Notes: generated by a model from the letters alone, not told the origin. A stretch of 64,000 nt of DNA from Oryzomonas sp. (GCA_031292255.1 JARLHN010000016.1:62001-126000); one strand, 5' to 3'. Numbered from the stretch's first letter, positions 47,145-56,941 are shown. Program-made: numbers and translations.

Positions 47145-48473
47145 TTAGCGGGTATTTCGTTGCAGTTTCAATTCGCGTATCCGTTTCGTTATGGCCGGGA
47201 CCACCTGGAACAGGTCGCCGACGATGCCATAGGTAGCGACCTCGAAGATCGGCGCCTGACGGTCGCGATTGATGGCGATGACCATGTCCGAGTCCTGCAT
47301 GCCGACCAAATGCTGAATGGCGCCGGATATGCCGCAGGCGATGTAGATCTTGGGACGTACGGTCTTGCCGGTCTGGCCGACCTGGCGGTCAACCGGCATC
47401 CAGCCGGCATCCACGGCGCTGCGGGAGGCACCGACAACACCGCCCAGTTCTTCGGCCAACTCCTGCAGGATGGCGAAGTTTTCAGGCGCCATCATGCCGC
47501 GGCCGCCGGAGACGATGAAGTCGGCGCCGGCGATGTCCACATGGCTCTTGCTCTTGGCATCGTGGATGATCTCGATGACTTTGGTGAAGATGTTCTCCTC
47601 GGGGACCACGAATTCCTCGCGGACGATGGTTCCCGTGGCGCCCTCCCTGCGTTCCGGCATCGGCATCACGTTGGGCCGGACCGTGGCCATCTGGGGCCGG
47701 AACTTGTCGCACATGATCGTTGCCATGATGTTGCCGCCGAATGCCGGACGGGTCTGCATCAGGTTGCGCTTGTCGTCGATGCCCAGGCCTGTGCAGTCGG
47801 CGGTCAGACCCGTGGCGACGCGGGTCGCGACGGCCCCTGCCAGATCGCGACCCATACCCGTGGCCCCCATCAGGATGACCTCCGGCTTGTACGTGGCGAT
47901 CAGATGGCAACAAGCCTCAAGGTAGGCCTCGGTTCGATAGTCGCGGTATACCGGCGCATCCACCAGGTAGGCCTTGGAAGCGCCGTGGGCAAAGGCCTCG
48001 GTGCAGAGATGCTCCACCTTGTAGCCGATCACCAGGGCGCACAGCTCCACTCCCAGGGAGGCGGCCAATTGCGCCCCCACGCCCAGCAGTTCCCACGAGA
48101 CCTTGGCCGGCTCCCCCTCGGTCTGCTCGACAAAGACCCATACGCCCCGGTAGGCGGCCAGCTTTTTAGCCAGGCCGGCGGCCTCTTCGTCAATCTCCTC
48201 TTCGGCAGGAGATGCCACGGCTGCCAGTTGTTCCAGTATCTTCAGCTCTTCAGGGGTGAAGAACATCTCCAGGGCGCCGGCCGGACAGATCTTGATGCAT
48301 TTGACGCAGCCGATGCATTTTTCCGGGATCACGATCGGCTCGCCGGCATCGTTCATCTCGATGGCATTGACCGGGCAGACGCTCTGGCAGCGAGCGCCGC
48401 AGGCGATGCACTTGTTCTCCAGCAACCGTGCCTTGCCGCGGGGTTTCTTCACTTTGGGTTGTGGCTGAGTCAT
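47145..48473 (-). CDS. etfA: Electron transfer flavoprotein alpha subunit with N-terminal ferredoxin domain
   Basis: A 442-residue EtfA. Residues about 20-75 form a two-[4Fe-4S] ferredoxin domain (CIACGARCQSVCP and CIGCVKCIKICP), absent from ordinary EtfA. After a linker come the ETF alpha/beta domain and the FAD-binding C-terminal domain (VVGASRSAVDAGW, YIACGISGAIQH, INRDRQAPIF). The ferredoxin part can relay electrons beyond the FAD, as fits the Fe-S rich membrane partner encoded next. The gene follows etfB after a 163-base gap. Confidence 0.94.
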   Translation of the reverse strand: MTQPQPKVKKPRGKARLLENKCIACGARCQSVCPVNAIEMNDAGEPIVIPEKCIGCVKCIKICPAGALEMFFTPEELKILEQLAAVASPAEEEIDEEAAGLAKKLAAYRGVWVFVEQTEGEPAKVSWELLGVGAQLAASLGVELCALVIGYKVEHLCTEAFAHGASKAYLVDAPVYRDYRTEAYLEACCHLIATYKPEVILMGATGMGRDLAGAVATRVATGLTADCTGLGIDDKRNLMQTRPAFGGNIMATIMCDKFRPQMATVRPNVMPMPERREGATGTIVREEFVVPEENIFTKVIEIIHDAKSKSHVDIAGADFIVSGGRGMMAPENFAILQELAEELGGVVGASRSAVDAGWMPVDRQVGQTGKTVRPKIYIACGISGAIQHLVGMQDSDMVIAINRDRQAPIFEVATYGIVGDLFQVVPAITKRIRELKLQRNTR

Positions 48474-48636
48474 GTCGGGAAACCTTTTTTCTTTTATAAA
48501 GATACAATCCGGCTCTCGCAAAGCTTACAGAGGCACGGAGAAAATCTTGTGAACTGGGGACATCACAACAAATTACCTATTGGGTTACGTTACAATCTTT
48601 TTTTGTTCTTTCTCTGTGTCTTCGTGAGAGAACGCC

Positions 48637-49452
48637 TTACAACGGCAGCATATCCTTTGCCAGCAACTTATCGATCAGTATCGCCGCCGAGCCTGCGGGA
48701 TCGGCATAACCGTCGCCGATGATTTCCCCCTTGGCCCGTTCCGGCGAGAAGATCTTGCTGACCCAGGTGGGCGACCCCTTGAGGCCGATGGACTGTTCGT
48801 CCAGCATGAGGACCCGGTTATCCCACACCGACACCTGGGCATCGGCCGCAGCCAGCCGCATGGGCACACGGGGGTAGCGTGGCCGGTTCAGCTCCCGTAC
48901 CACGGTCAGCATGGCGGGCAGGGGCGCCTCGACTATCTCGTGGCGTCCCTCCAGCTTGCGGCTGACGCGGATGCGTTTGCCCACAACATCCAGGCTATCG
49001 ATGCGGTCCACCAGGGTGAGTTGGTGATAGGCGAGGCGGGTGGCAATACCGGGGCCAACCTGGGCGGTATCGCCGTCGATGGTCTGCTTGCCGCACAACA
49101 CCAGGCCAACCTCGTCCACTTCGGCGTTCAATTTGCGGATTGCCGCCGCAAGGACGTTGCTGGTGGCCAGGGTATCGGCCCCGCCAAAGACCCGGTCCGA
49201 GAGCAGGATGGCCATATCGACCCCCAAGGCCAGCGCCTTTCTGAGGGTCGCTTCGGCATTGGGGGGCCCCATGGAGATGGCGGCGACCTTGCACCCAAAG
49301 CGGTCTTTCAAGCGAAGTGCCTCTTCAAGGGCGTGGGTATCATAAGGATTGACGATAAAGGGGATGCCCTCGCGCACCAGGGTGTTGGTAACCGGGTCGA
49401 TCTGCACCTGGGTGGTGTCGGGAACCTGTTTGATACAGGCAACTACGAGCAT
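48637..49452 (-). CDS. etfB: Electron transfer flavoprotein beta subunit
   Basis: A 271-residue EtfB. ACIKQVPDTTQVQIDP at the start, VNPYDTHALEEALRLKD, and GKQTIDGDTAQVGPGIA (the AMP/FAD-binding signature) near residue 122 are diagnostic, given in parts. EtfB pairs with EtfA to carry electrons. Group assignment (bifurcating or not) needs alignment. It is the first gene of the operon, whose leader has a sigma-54 promoter, a strong terminator and an ANTAR-type hairpin. Confidence 0.95.
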   Translation of the reverse strand: MLVVACIKQVPDTTQVQIDPVTNTLVREGIPFIVNPYDTHALEEALRLKDRFGCKVAAISMGPPNAEATLRKALALGVDMAILLSDRVFGGADTLATSNVLAAAIRKLNAEVDEVGLVLCGKQTIDGDTAQVGPGIATRLAYHQLTLVDRIDSLDVVGKRIRVSRKLEGRHEIVEAPLPAMLTVVRELNRPRYPRVPMRLAAADAQVSVWDNRVLMLDEQSIGLKGSPTWVSKIFSPERAKGEIIGDGYADPAGSAAILIDKLLAKDMLPL

Positions 49453-49509
49453 AGATGGAGTTCTCCTGATGTGATCTACAATATAACCCGAATACCGTAT
49501 TCAGATATG

Positions 49510-49538
49510 AAAAAAACCCGGCACAGTCCCATGCCGGG
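49510..49538 (-). terminator. Leader terminator in front of etfB
   Basis: On the minus strand CCCGGCA/TGCCGGG (49517-49523 with 49532-49538) with an 8-base loop is followed by seven T. It lies 58 bases upstream of the etfB start and downstream of a sigma-54 promoter. No plus-strand gene ends here to explain it otherwise. Confidence 0.85.
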
Positions 49539-49574
49539 CTCCGGTGCCCTACATAAACCTGTTTTCGCAACAGG
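49536..49574 (-). promoter_or_regulatory. Predicted ANTAR-type antiterminator of the etfB operon
   Basis: On the minus strand GGGC-ACCGGA-GCCC (49536-49549) has a six-base loop with A1 and G4, and its 3' arm is the start of the terminator stem. A first hairpin CCTGTT/AACAGG (49558-49574) precedes it, with a 5-base loop that does not fit the A1/G4 rule. Confidence 0.6.
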
Positions 49575-49589
49575 AATATCATTACCATG

Positions 49590-49605
49590 AGCAGAAAGTG
49601 TGCCT
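49590..49605 (-). promoter_or_regulatory. Sigma-54 promoter of etfB-etfA-oxidoreductase
   Basis: Minus-strand AGGCACACTTTCTGCT has GGCAC and TGC with GG and GC ten bases apart. The start falls near 49580, just before the first leader hairpin. The stretch 49606-49897 beyond it holds no gene that I can support. Confidence 0.65.
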
Positions 49606-49897
49606 ATTTGACCATAGTCAAAGTATACGCACAATCGAAAGAGACCGATCAGGATATAGACTGCCGTAGTCTCACTGAAGTTGGACTTTTGAGTCCCCAA
49701 AAAACAATCCCGGAAAATTTTAGTAAAACTAAAACAGACCTTCTGCCAAGCGCTGATTATTGCGGCGGCCTGCCTCAAAAAAAGGCATTTCGCGCAAACC
49801 CTATTGTACCAACATTATCCTGATAATCAACAGTTGACTATTTTTGGAGCATGGCTTTCCACTTGACGTGCATCACTCCAGCGTCTAAAAAAGAATC

Positions 49898-52132
49898 ATG
49901 AATCTCCTTACCCACCTCAACCCGCCTCAAAAAGAGGCTGTGCTGCACGGCGAGGGGCCACTGCTGATCCTGGCCGGCGCCGGATCGGGCAAGACCCGCG
50001 TCATCACCCACCGCATCGCTCACCTGATCCGTGAACGGGGCGTACATCCATGGAACATCCTGGCCGTGACCTTCACCAACAAGGCTGCCAAAGAAATGGC
50101 CGAACGGGTCAGGAAGCTGCTCGGCGGCGCGGAGGCGCCTCAAATCTCCACCTTTCATGCCGCCTGCGGCCGTATCCTCCGCAAAGAGATCCACCATCTC
50201 GGCTTTGAGTCGTCGTTTGCCATCTACGATGACAAGGACTCCGAACGGCTCTTGAAAGACGTGCTGGCGGAACTCGACCTGGATGACAAGCGTTTTCCCC
50301 CAAAGACCATCGGCGCCAGGATCGACGACTTCAAGAACCGCGGCCTGTTCCCCGACGAACTCGACGCCGTGGCAACCGGCGACATCTTCAACGAACGGGT
50401 GGTGCGGATCTATGCCGCCTACCAGGAACGCCTGAAGAAATGCAACGCCCTGGACTTCGGCGACATGCTGATCCAGACCGTCCGGCTGCTGGACGAATTC
50501 CCCGAGGTGCGGCGCTTCTATCAGGATCGTTTCCAGTGGATACTGGTGGACGAGTACCAGGACACCAACCCGGTGCAGTACCGCCTGATCAAGCTCTTGG
50601 CAGGGGAGCGCCGAAACCTGTGCGTGGTGGGGGACGACGACCAGTCGATCTATTCCTGGCGCGGGGCCGACATTCGCAACATCCTGGAGTTCGAAAAAGA
50701 CTTCCCCGGCGTACGCGTGGTCCGGCTGGAGCAGAACTACCGCTCCACCGCCACCATCCTCAAGGCTGCCGGCGAGGTGGTCAGGCACAACTTCGGCCGC
50801 AAGGGCAAGACCCTCTGGACCGAGAATCCGGCCGGGGAGAACATCCGCTACCTGCGGGTGGAGTCGGACCGCGAGGAGGCCCGCGCCGTTTGCCGCGAGA
50901 TCGCCCGATTGCGGGCAGGCGGCGGTTCCCTGGAGGAGATGGCGGTCTTCTACCGCACCAACGCCCAATCGCGTCAGGTTGAAGAGGCCCTTGTATCCGA
51001 GGCGCTCCCCTATCACATCGTGGGCGGCGTCAGGTTCTATGCCCGTATGGAGGTCAAAGATATCCTGGCCTATTTGCGCGTGCTGGACAACCCGGCCGAC
51101 GAAATCTCCCTGAAACGGATCATCAACGTACCACCCCGGGGCATCGGCAATGCCACCATCGACAAAATTTCCCTCCAGGCCGGCCGGGACGGGATCAGCC
51201 TGTACGCTGCCCTGCAAGAGGCCGCAGGCAGCGGGTTGCTTGCGGCCGGGCCGCGGGGCAAGGTAACGGCCTTTGCCGCCATGATGGAGCACTTCCGCAC
51301 GACGTTCGCAGCGTTGAGCCTGCCGGAATTGGCCCGGATGGCGATGGAGGAGAGCGGCTACCTGGCCAGGCTCAAGGAGAGCCGGGACGAGGAGGATGCC
51401 GAGCGGCTGGAGAACCTGGAACAGTTGCTGGCAGCCATGGAGGAGTTCTGCGAGAAGAACCCCGATGCCGGCCTGTCCGAATTCCTTGAACAGGTTTCGC
51501 TGGTCTCGGATCTGGAACAGGGGGAACAGGGCAAACCCTCGGTGACGCTGATGACCCTGCACGCCGCCAAGGGCCTGGAGTTCAAGGCGGTCTTCATGAT
51601 CGGCATGGAGGAGCGCCTCTTTCCCCATGTGCGCGCTCTGGACGACCTGGACGGCATGGAGGAGGAACGGCGCCTGTGCTACGTCGGCATGACCCGCGCA
51701 CGGGAGCGGCTCTACCTGCTGAACGCGCGCCGGCGCTACCTTTTCGGCCAGGACCAGGCCAACCCGCCGTCCCGTTTTCTCAAGGATATACCTGCGGAAT
51801 TACTGGATGAGGAGGGAAACGGCGGGGGGAGCGGTTACAGGATCGAACGGCCGTCCGGACAGACGTCCGCCATCCGGCGGGAACCAGCCGAAAGCCACAA
51901 CCTGGCAGAGGCTTTGGAATTCAGCCATACCAACGAGGTCGAGATCGTCCCGGAACCGCAGGAGGAGTACGGCGAGGTCTTTGTGGGCATGAAGGTGCGG
52001 CACGCCAAGTTCGGCCTGGGCACCATCAGGAAGATCGAGGGAAGCGGCGAGGCCCAAAAGGCCATCGTCTGGTTCAACTCGGCGGGTCCCAAGAAGCTGC
52101 TGCTGCGCTTCGCCGGGTTGGAACGGGCCTAA
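49898..52132 (+). CDS. pcrA: ATP-dependent DNA helicase, PcrA/UvrD family
   Basis: A 744-residue superfamily 1A 3'-5' helicase. Motif I is LAGAGSGKTRVITHR near residue 27, motif Ia is TFTNKAAKEM, motif II is ILVDEYQDTN, motif III is VVGDDDQSIYSWRGA, motif IV is LEQNYRS, motif V is LMTLHAAKGLEF, and motif VI is RRLCYVGMTRARERL. The C-terminus (about 690-744) has a Tudor-like segment, GMKVRHAKFGLGTI, that binds RNA polymerase in PcrA/UvrD. It serves nucleotide excision repair and replication restart. Confidence 0.95.
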   Translation: MNLLTHLNPPQKEAVLHGEGPLLILAGAGSGKTRVITHRIAHLIRERGVHPWNILAVTFTNKAAKEMAERVRKLLGGAEAPQISTFHAACGRILRKEIHHLGFESSFAIYDDKDSERLLKDVLAELDLDDKRFPPKTIGARIDDFKNRGLFPDELDAVATGDIFNERVVRIYAAYQERLKKCNALDFGDMLIQTVRLLDEFPEVRRFYQDRFQWILVDEYQDTNPVQYRLIKLLAGERRNLCVVGDDDQSIYSWRGADIRNILEFEKDFPGVRVVRLEQNYRSTATILKAAGEVVRHNFGRKGKTLWTENPAGENIRYLRVESDREEARAVCREIARLRAGGGSLEEMAVFYRTNAQSRQVEEALVSEALPYHIVGGVRFYARMEVKDILAYLRVLDNPADEISLKRIINVPPRGIGNATIDKISLQAGRDGISLYAALQEAAGSGLLAAGPRGKVTAFAAMMEHFRTTFAALSLPELARMAMEESGYLARLKESRDEEDAERLENLEQLLAAMEEFCEKNPDAGLSEFLEQVSLVSDLEQGEQGKPSVTLMTLHAAKGLEFKAVFMIGMEERLFPHVRALDDLDGMEEERRLCYVGMTRARERLYLLNARRRYLFGQDQANPPSRFLKDIPAELLDEEGNGGGSGYRIERPSGQTSAIRREPAESHNLAEALEFSHTNEVEIVPEPQEEYGEVFVGMKVRHAKFGLGTIRKIEGSGEAQKAIVWFNSAGPKKLLLRFAGLERA

Positions 52133-52481
52133 AATCAAGTATTCCCCAACACCGCTTTGATATCTCGACAACAGATTCGGGGCATCGACGGAACCGTGGT
52201 GGCGGACCTGCCGCCGGCGGCTGCCCATGGGCCTGAAAATCCTGCTCGTCCGGTCGATAACCGTTCCAGCCGTCCTGCACTCCCCACGCTCCCCTTCCCG
52301 CAACATACAATCCCGAATTTGCGTTGTCAATACAGCTATATATCGGCCCCTCATTATGTGGTTTTAATGCGTCAAGCGGTTGCCGGCGCACGATTCTCCG
52401 CTACAATTTTCCAGACACCGTTGAGCGCTCCCCGGCAATCCACTCACCCACCATGGAAAATCCCGAACCAAGGAGGAAACC
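52133..52481. other. Gene-free stretch upstream of the molybdoenzyme operon
   Basis: 349 bases. I see the ribosome site AGGAGG at 52471-52476 and no convincing promoter, riboswitch or gene. A Moco-type riboswitch was looked for because a molybdoenzyme follows, and was not found. Confidence 0.5.
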
Positions 52482-52946
52482 GTGATCACCTTTTCACTGA
52501 ATGGCAAGAAACAGTCCGTGGAACTCGGCCCCGACACCCCGCTCCTCTGGGTGCTGCGTGACCATCTGCATCTCACCGGCACCAAGTTCGGCTGCGGCGA
52601 GGGCCTGTGCGGCGCCTGCACGGTCCATATCGACGGCCGGGCGGAGCGCTCCTGCATCACGCCGCTCAGCGACGTGCAGGGCAAGAAGGTTACCACCATC
52701 GAGGGGATCGCCGCAAACCATCCCGTGAAAAAGGCTTGGCTGGCCGAGGAGGTCTCCCAGTGCGGCTACTGCCAGCCGGGGCAGATCATGAGCGCCGTGG
52801 CGCTCATGAAGCAGAAACCCAGCCCCACGGATGCCGACATCGACAGCGTCATGAGCGGCAACCTCTGCCGTTGCGGCACCTATGGCCGCATCCGACGGGC
52901 GATCCACACCGCATCCAAGCTCGGGAAGGGAGGAAAACGGTCATGA
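52482..52946 (+). CDS. Isoquinoline 1-oxidoreductase-like small subunit, two [2Fe-2S]
   Basis: A 154-residue Fe-S subunit of the xanthine oxidase family. The plant-type [2Fe-2S] motif is [16 protein letters not shown] (about 41-56, fourth Cys in RSCITP). The second cluster is in [12 protein letters not shown] and [12 protein letters not shown]. It passes electrons from the Mo subunit encoded next, whose ATG overlaps its stop by four bases. The start is GTG with AGGAGG. No FAD subunit is present, so electrons leave by another carrier, as in IorAB-type two-subunit enzymes. Confidence 0.95.
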   Translation: MITFSLNGKKQSVELGPDTPLLWVLRDHLHLTGTKFGCGEGLCGACTVHIDGRAERSCITPLSDVQGKKVTTIEGIAANHPVKKAWLAEEVSQCGYCQPGQIMSAVALMKQKPSPTDADIDSVMSGNLCRCGTYGRIRRAIHTASKLGKGGKRS

Positions 52947-55117
52947 GCGAGATCATCAAGGTGAGCCGGCGTGAATTCATCAAGACCGGCATACTGGTGG
53001 GGGGCGGGCTGGTGCTGGCCTGCCATATCTCCCTGGGCGGCCGCTGTGCCGCCGCCGACGCGGCGACGGGCTTTGCCCCCAACGCCTTCCTGCGCATCGG
53101 CACCGACGGCAGCGTGACCGTCATTGTCAACAAGTCCGAGATGGGCCAGGGGGTCTACACCTCTCTCCCCATGCTGATCGCCGAGGAACTTGAGTGCGAC
53201 TGGAAAAAGGTCCGGGTCGAAGCGGCGCCGGTGGCGCCGGAATACAACCACACCCAGTTCGGCCCGGTCATGGTGACCGGCGGAAGCTCCAGCGTGCGCT
53301 CCGAATGGGAGAGGTTCTCCAAGGCCGGTGCAGCGGCCCGTGAAATGCTGGTGGCGGCAGCAGCCATGCGTTGGAAGGTTGAGCCCTCGACCTGCAAGGC
53401 CGGGAACGGCGTTGTGATCGGCCCCGGCGGCAAGCACTCTGGCTACGGCAGCCTTGCGGCCTTGGCGGCCAAACTGCCGGTGCCCCGGGAACCGGAATTG
53501 AAGGGCTCCAAGCAGCGGAAGCTGATCGGAAAAGCGATCCACCGCCTGGACAGCCCGGCCAAGATCAACGGCACGGCGATCTTCGGCATCGATGTGCACA
53601 CCCCCGGCATGCTTACCGCAGTCATCGCCCGGCCTCCGGTCTTCGGTGCAACGATGAAGGGTTTCGATCCGAAGAAGGCCCTGGCGGTGCCGGGCGTGAA
53701 GCAGGTCGTGGCCGTACCTGCCGGGGTGGCGGTTGTGGCCGATGGCTTCTGGCCGGCCCGGAAGGGGCGTGAACTGCTGGAGGTCACCTGGGACGAGGGA
53801 CAATGGGCACAGATCTCCACAGCCGCAATGCGCGAGGAATACGCCCGGCTTGCCGCCATGCCGGGGTTGGCGGCACGCCACGACGGCGATGCCCCGGCCG
53901 AGTTGGCCAGAGCGGCCCACACCCTGCAGGGCGAGTACGAAGTTCCCTACCTGGCCCATGCCACCATGGAACCGCTCAACTGCTTCGTGGACCTGCAGTC
54001 GGACCGTTGCTTGATCCGCACCGGCTCCCAGTTCCAGACCGTGGACCGCAATGCCGCCGCTCGGGAAGCCGGACTCAAGCCGGAACAGGTCAGCCTGGAA
54101 ACCACCTTTCTGGGCGGGGGCTTCGGCAGGAGGGCCTGCACGGCATCGGATTTCGTCATCGAGGCGGTGCAGGTGGCCAAGGCGGTCGGGAAGCCGGTCA
54201 AGGTGATCCGCTCCCGCGAGGACGACATGCGGGCCGGCTACTACCGCCCCATGTGGTATGACCGCATCGCTGCCAGCCTGGACGACAAGGGTTACCCCCT
54301 GGCCTGGCGCCACACCATCGTTGGCCAGTCGATCATCGCCGGCACCCCCTTCGAATCGGCCATGGTCAAAGAGGGCATCGACCAGACCTCGGTCGAGGGA
54401 GCCGCCGACATCCCCTACGCCATCCCCAACCTGTTGGTGGACCTGCACTCGACAAAGAACGGGGTACCGGTACTCTGGTGGCGCTCGGTGGGGCATTCCC
54501 ACAACGCCTTCGTGGTGGAGAGTTTCCTGGATGAACTGGCCCATAGCGCCGGCCTGGACCCCTACCAATACCGCCGCTCGCTACTGGAGAAACACCCCCG
54601 TCACCTGGGTGTGCTGCGGGTTGCGGCCGAAAAAGCAGGCTGGGGCACGAAGCTGGCGGCCGGCACCGGCCGGGGCATCGCAGTACATGAGTCCTTTGGC
54701 AGCTTCATCGCCCAGGTGGCCGAGGTCGCCCTGGATACCGCCGGCCAGGTGCAGGTCCATCGCGTCGTCTGCGCCATCGACTGCGGCCGGATCGTCAACC
54801 CGGACACCATCAAGGCCCAGATGGAGTCGGGCATCATCTTCGGGCTTTCGGCGGCCCTCTACGGATCGATCACCCTCAAGAACGGCCTGGTGGAGCAGGG
54901 CAATTTCGACAGCTACCCGCTGGTGCGCATGAAGGCCGCGCCACGGGTGGAGGTGCACATCGTCCCCAGCAACGAGCCGCCCGGCGGGGTGGGTGAACCG
55001 GGCGTGCCCCCCATTGCGCCGGCCGTGGCCAATGCCCTATTCGCCGCCACGGGTGCACGGGTGCGCTCGCTGCCGCTGACGCCGGAAAAGGTCAAGGCTG
55101 CCCAGGGGCAGGCATGA
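52943..55117 (+). CDS. Isoquinoline 1-oxidoreductase-like molybdopterin subunit with Tat signal
   Basis: A 724-residue Mo-cytosine-dinucleotide enzyme of the xanthine oxidase family, single-subunit-beta (IorB/aldehyde dehydrogenase) type. The N-terminus carries a twin-arginine signal, [15 protein letters not shown], so it is exported folded. Family segments are [34 protein letters not shown] (pterin site), and [21 protein letters not shown] with the catalytic Glu in GVGEPGVP. Related enzymes hydroxylate N-heterocycles or oxidise aldehydes; the substrate here is unknown. It is followed by XdhC and MocA-like maturation genes with overlapping starts. Confidence 0.93.
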   Translation: MSEIIKVSRREFIKTGILVGGGLVLACHISLGGRCAAADAATGFAPNAFLRIGTDGSVTVIVNKSEMGQGVYTSLPMLIAEELECDWKKVRVEAAPVAPEYNHTQFGPVMVTGGSSSVRSEWERFSKAGAAAREMLVAAAAMRWKVEPSTCKAGNGVVIGPGGKHSGYGSLAALAAKLPVPREPELKGSKQRKLIGKAIHRLDSPAKINGTAIFGIDVHTPGMLTAVIARPPVFGATMKGFDPKKALAVPGVKQVVAVPAGVAVVADGFWPARKGRELLEVTWDEGQWAQISTAAMREEYARLAAMPGLAARHDGDAPAELARAAHTLQGEYEVPYLAHATMEPLNCFVDLQSDRCLIRTGSQFQTVDRNAAAREAGLKPEQVSLETTFLGGGFGRRACTASDFVIEAVQVAKAVGKPVKVIRSREDDMRAGYYRPMWYDRIAASLDDKGYPLAWRHTIVGQSIIAGTPFESAMVKEGIDQTSVEGAADIPYAIPNLLVDLHSTKNGVPVLWWRSVGHSHNAFVVESFLDELAHSAGLDPYQYRRSLLEKHPRHLGVLRVAAEKAGWGTKLAAGTGRGIAVHESFGSFIAQVAEVALDTAGQVQVHRVVCAIDCGRIVNPDTIKAQMESGIIFGLSAALYGSITLKNGLVEQGNFDSYPLVRMKAAPRVEVHIVPSNEPPGGVGEPGVPPIAPAVANALFAATGARVRSLPLTPEKVKAAQGQA

Positions 55118-55881
55118 CCGATCTGGAACTCTTTGAGGAGATGGTGCGGCTTACCCGGCGGGGCGAAGCATTTGCGTTGGCAACCGTCATAGCGCACAAC
55201 GGCTCGTCTCCCCGCAAATCCGGCGCCAAAATGCTGGTGCGTGGTGACGGGACAGTGCTGGGGAGTGTGGGCGGCGGCCGGGTGGAACTGGAGAGTGTCC
55301 AGGCCGCCCTGGCCGCTCTTGGAGACGGCGAGCATCGCACGCACAACTTTGCGCTGACCGAGGAACAGGGCTTTGCCTGTGGCGGCGGCATGACGGTCTA
55401 TATCGAGCCCCAAGGGCGCCGACCGCATCTTGTCATGTTCGGGGCCGGCCATGTGGGCAGGGCCGTCGCGGCACTTGCCCACACCTGCGGCTTCCGCGTG
55501 GTCGTGGTGGATGAGCGCCCCGACTGCAGCACCCATGCCTTGCTCCCCGGGGCCGATGATATCGTCTGCGCCCCGGTGGGAGAGGCCTTCAGGCGCCTGG
55601 CACTCGACCGGGAAAGCTTCGTCGTGATCGCCACACCAGGGCACCTGCGCGACTTCGATGCCGTTCGGGGGTGCCTGGCCACCGAAGCCGGGTTCGTAGG
55701 CCTCCTGGGGAGCCGCCGCAAGCGGGAAACCTTGCTGGCGCTCCTGGAGAAGGAGGGATTTGACGAGGAGCAGCGTAACCGGGTCGTCACCCCGGTCGGC
55801 CTGGACATTGGCGCCCAAACCCCGGAAGAGATTGCGGTCAGCATCGTGGGGCAATTGATCCGGTTGCGGAAGAAACCGTGA
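55114..55881 (+). CDS. XdhC/CoxI-family molybdenum cofactor insertion protein
   Basis: A 255-residue maturation factor. VIAHNGSSPRKSGAKMLV and GSVGGGRVE at the N-terminus and the Rossmann-type LVMFGAGHVGRAVAALAH near residue 105 are family features. GFACGGGM holds the conserved Cys that receives sulfur. XdhC binds Moco, promotes its sulfuration and delivers it to xanthine-oxidase-family enzymes. It overlaps the stop of the Mo subunit by four bases and is overlapped by the MocA-like gene. Confidence 0.93.
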   Translation: MTDLELFEEMVRLTRRGEAFALATVIAHNGSSPRKSGAKMLVRGDGTVLGSVGGGRVELESVQAALAALGDGEHRTHNFALTEEQGFACGGGMTVYIEPQGRRPHLVMFGAGHVGRAVAALAHTCGFRVVVVDERPDCSTHALLPGADDIVCAPVGEAFRRLALDRESFVVIATPGHLRDFDAVRGCLATEAGFVGLLGSRRKRETLLALLEKEGFDEEQRNRVVTPVGLDIGAQTPEEIAVSIVGQLIRLRKKP

Positions 55882-56477
55882 CGGCCCGCGTCGGGGCAAT
55901 CCTGCTGGCAGCCGGCCTTTCGCGGCGCATGGGCGCCTGCAAACAACTGCTGCCCCTGGGCGAAAAAACGGTCATGGCCCATTGTTTGGAAGGTCTGTTG
56001 GCGGGAGGGGCGAAAGAGGTCATCGTGGTGGTCGGCCCCCAGGGGGACGCTGTGGCCGGGGAGGCCCGCCGCCACCCGGTCCGCATCGTACGGACGACAG
56101 ATCCACACGGCGACATGGCATGCTCTGCCAGAACCGGCCGTGAGGCGCTGTCGCCGACCGTCAGCGGCGTCCTGATCGCCCCCTGCGACCACCCCCTGGT
56201 GTCGTCCGGAACCGTCGCGGGGTTGATTGCAGCGCACCACCGCGACCCGGCGGCCATAATCATTCCCACCCACGCTGGACGGCGCGGCCACCCAACGTGC
56301 TTCCCCCGTTCGATTCTCGACGAACTCGACGATACCGGCACCCTGCGCGATCTGATCCGCCACGACCCCGGTCGGCTCTGCCATCTGGAGACCACGGATC
56401 AAGGGGTCGTGCTGGACATGGACACCCCCGAGGATTACCGGCGACTCGTCGAGATCTGCGTGAAAAGATCTACCTAG
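55878..56477 (+). CDS. MocA-like molybdenum cofactor cytidylyltransferase
   Basis: A 199-residue NTP-transferase. GAILLAAGLSRRMGACKQLLPLG is the nucleotide-binding signature, seen in parts, and LIAPCDHPLVSSGTV holds the metal-binding Asp. C-terminal GHPTCFPRSI and LDMDTPEDY are typical. It would convert Moco to the dinucleotide form (MCD) used by the enzyme encoded two genes upstream. The start is GTG, sharing bases with the xdhC stop. It ends four bases short of the convergent bacterioferritin gene end. Confidence 0.9.
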   Translation: MTARVGAILLAAGLSRRMGACKQLLPLGEKTVMAHCLEGLLAGGAKEVIVVVGPQGDAVAGEARRHPVRIVRTTDPHGDMACSARTGREALSPTVSGVLIAPCDHPLVSSGTVAGLIAAHHRDPAAIIIPTHAGRRGHPTCFPRSILDELDDTGTLRDLIRHDPGRLCHLETTDQGVVLDMDTPEDYRRLVEICVKRST

Positions 56478-56941
56478 TGTATCTGTTCCACCAGGTAGTT
56501 CTGGGGACCCATCTGTTTGATCTGGTCAAGCTGGGCTTCCAGCCAGTCGATGTGCACCTCTTCCTCTTCGAGGATATCCTCCAGCAGTTCGCGGCTCCCG
56601 TTGTCGCCCACCTCCACTGCCAGCCTGATGCTCTCGTTGTAGCCCTTGATGGCGATCTCTTCGGCGCTCCAGTCGTTTGAGTGCATCTTGGGCACCTCGG
56701 CGCCGATGTGAATCTTGTTGAGTTCGCTGACAATGGGGCGCCCTTCCAGGAAGAGGATCCGGGCAATCAGCTTCTCGGCGTGCTTCATCTCGTCGATGGC
56801 GCGTTTTTCAATGGCCTGGTGCAGCCGTTCATAGCCCCAGTTGTCGCACATCTCCGAATGGACCATGTACTGGTTGATGGCGGTCAATTCCTCTGCCAGG
56901 CGCAGATTGAGATGTTCGATGATCTTCTCATTTCCCTTCAT
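56474..56941 (-). CDS. bfr: Bacterioferritin
   Basis: A 155-residue four-helix iron-storage protein. The di-iron ferroxidase ligands are all present: Glu18, Glu51 and His54 (EMKH) in the first half, and a Glu/His pair in the LLEDILEEEEVHIDW helix. Met52, the haem ligand between subunits, is present, so it should bind haem b. AAAGGAG precedes the ATG at 56941. It overlaps the 3' end of the MocA-like gene by four bases on the other strand. It is a single gene. Confidence 0.96.
   Translation of the reverse strand: MKGNEKIIEHLNLRLAEELTAINQYMVHSEMCDNWGYERLHQAIEKRAIDEMKHAEKLIARILFLEGRPIVSELNKIHIGAEVPKMHSNDWSAEEIAIKGYNESIRLAVEVGDNGSRELLEDILEEEEVHIDWLEAQLDQIKQMGPQNYLVEQIH

Noticed and set aside
47091..48722. 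A 543-codon open frame on the plus strand
   Set aside because: Antisense to etfA and part of etfB, both well supported. No ribosome site or family match.
49587..49823. A 78-codon plus-strand frame upstream of pcrA
   Set aside because: No ribosome site and no family resemblance, and it lies over the etfB promoter.
52133..52481. Possible molybdenum-cofactor riboswitch before the molybdoenzyme operon
   Set aside because: The conserved Moco-motif segments could not be found; only the ribosome site is clear.
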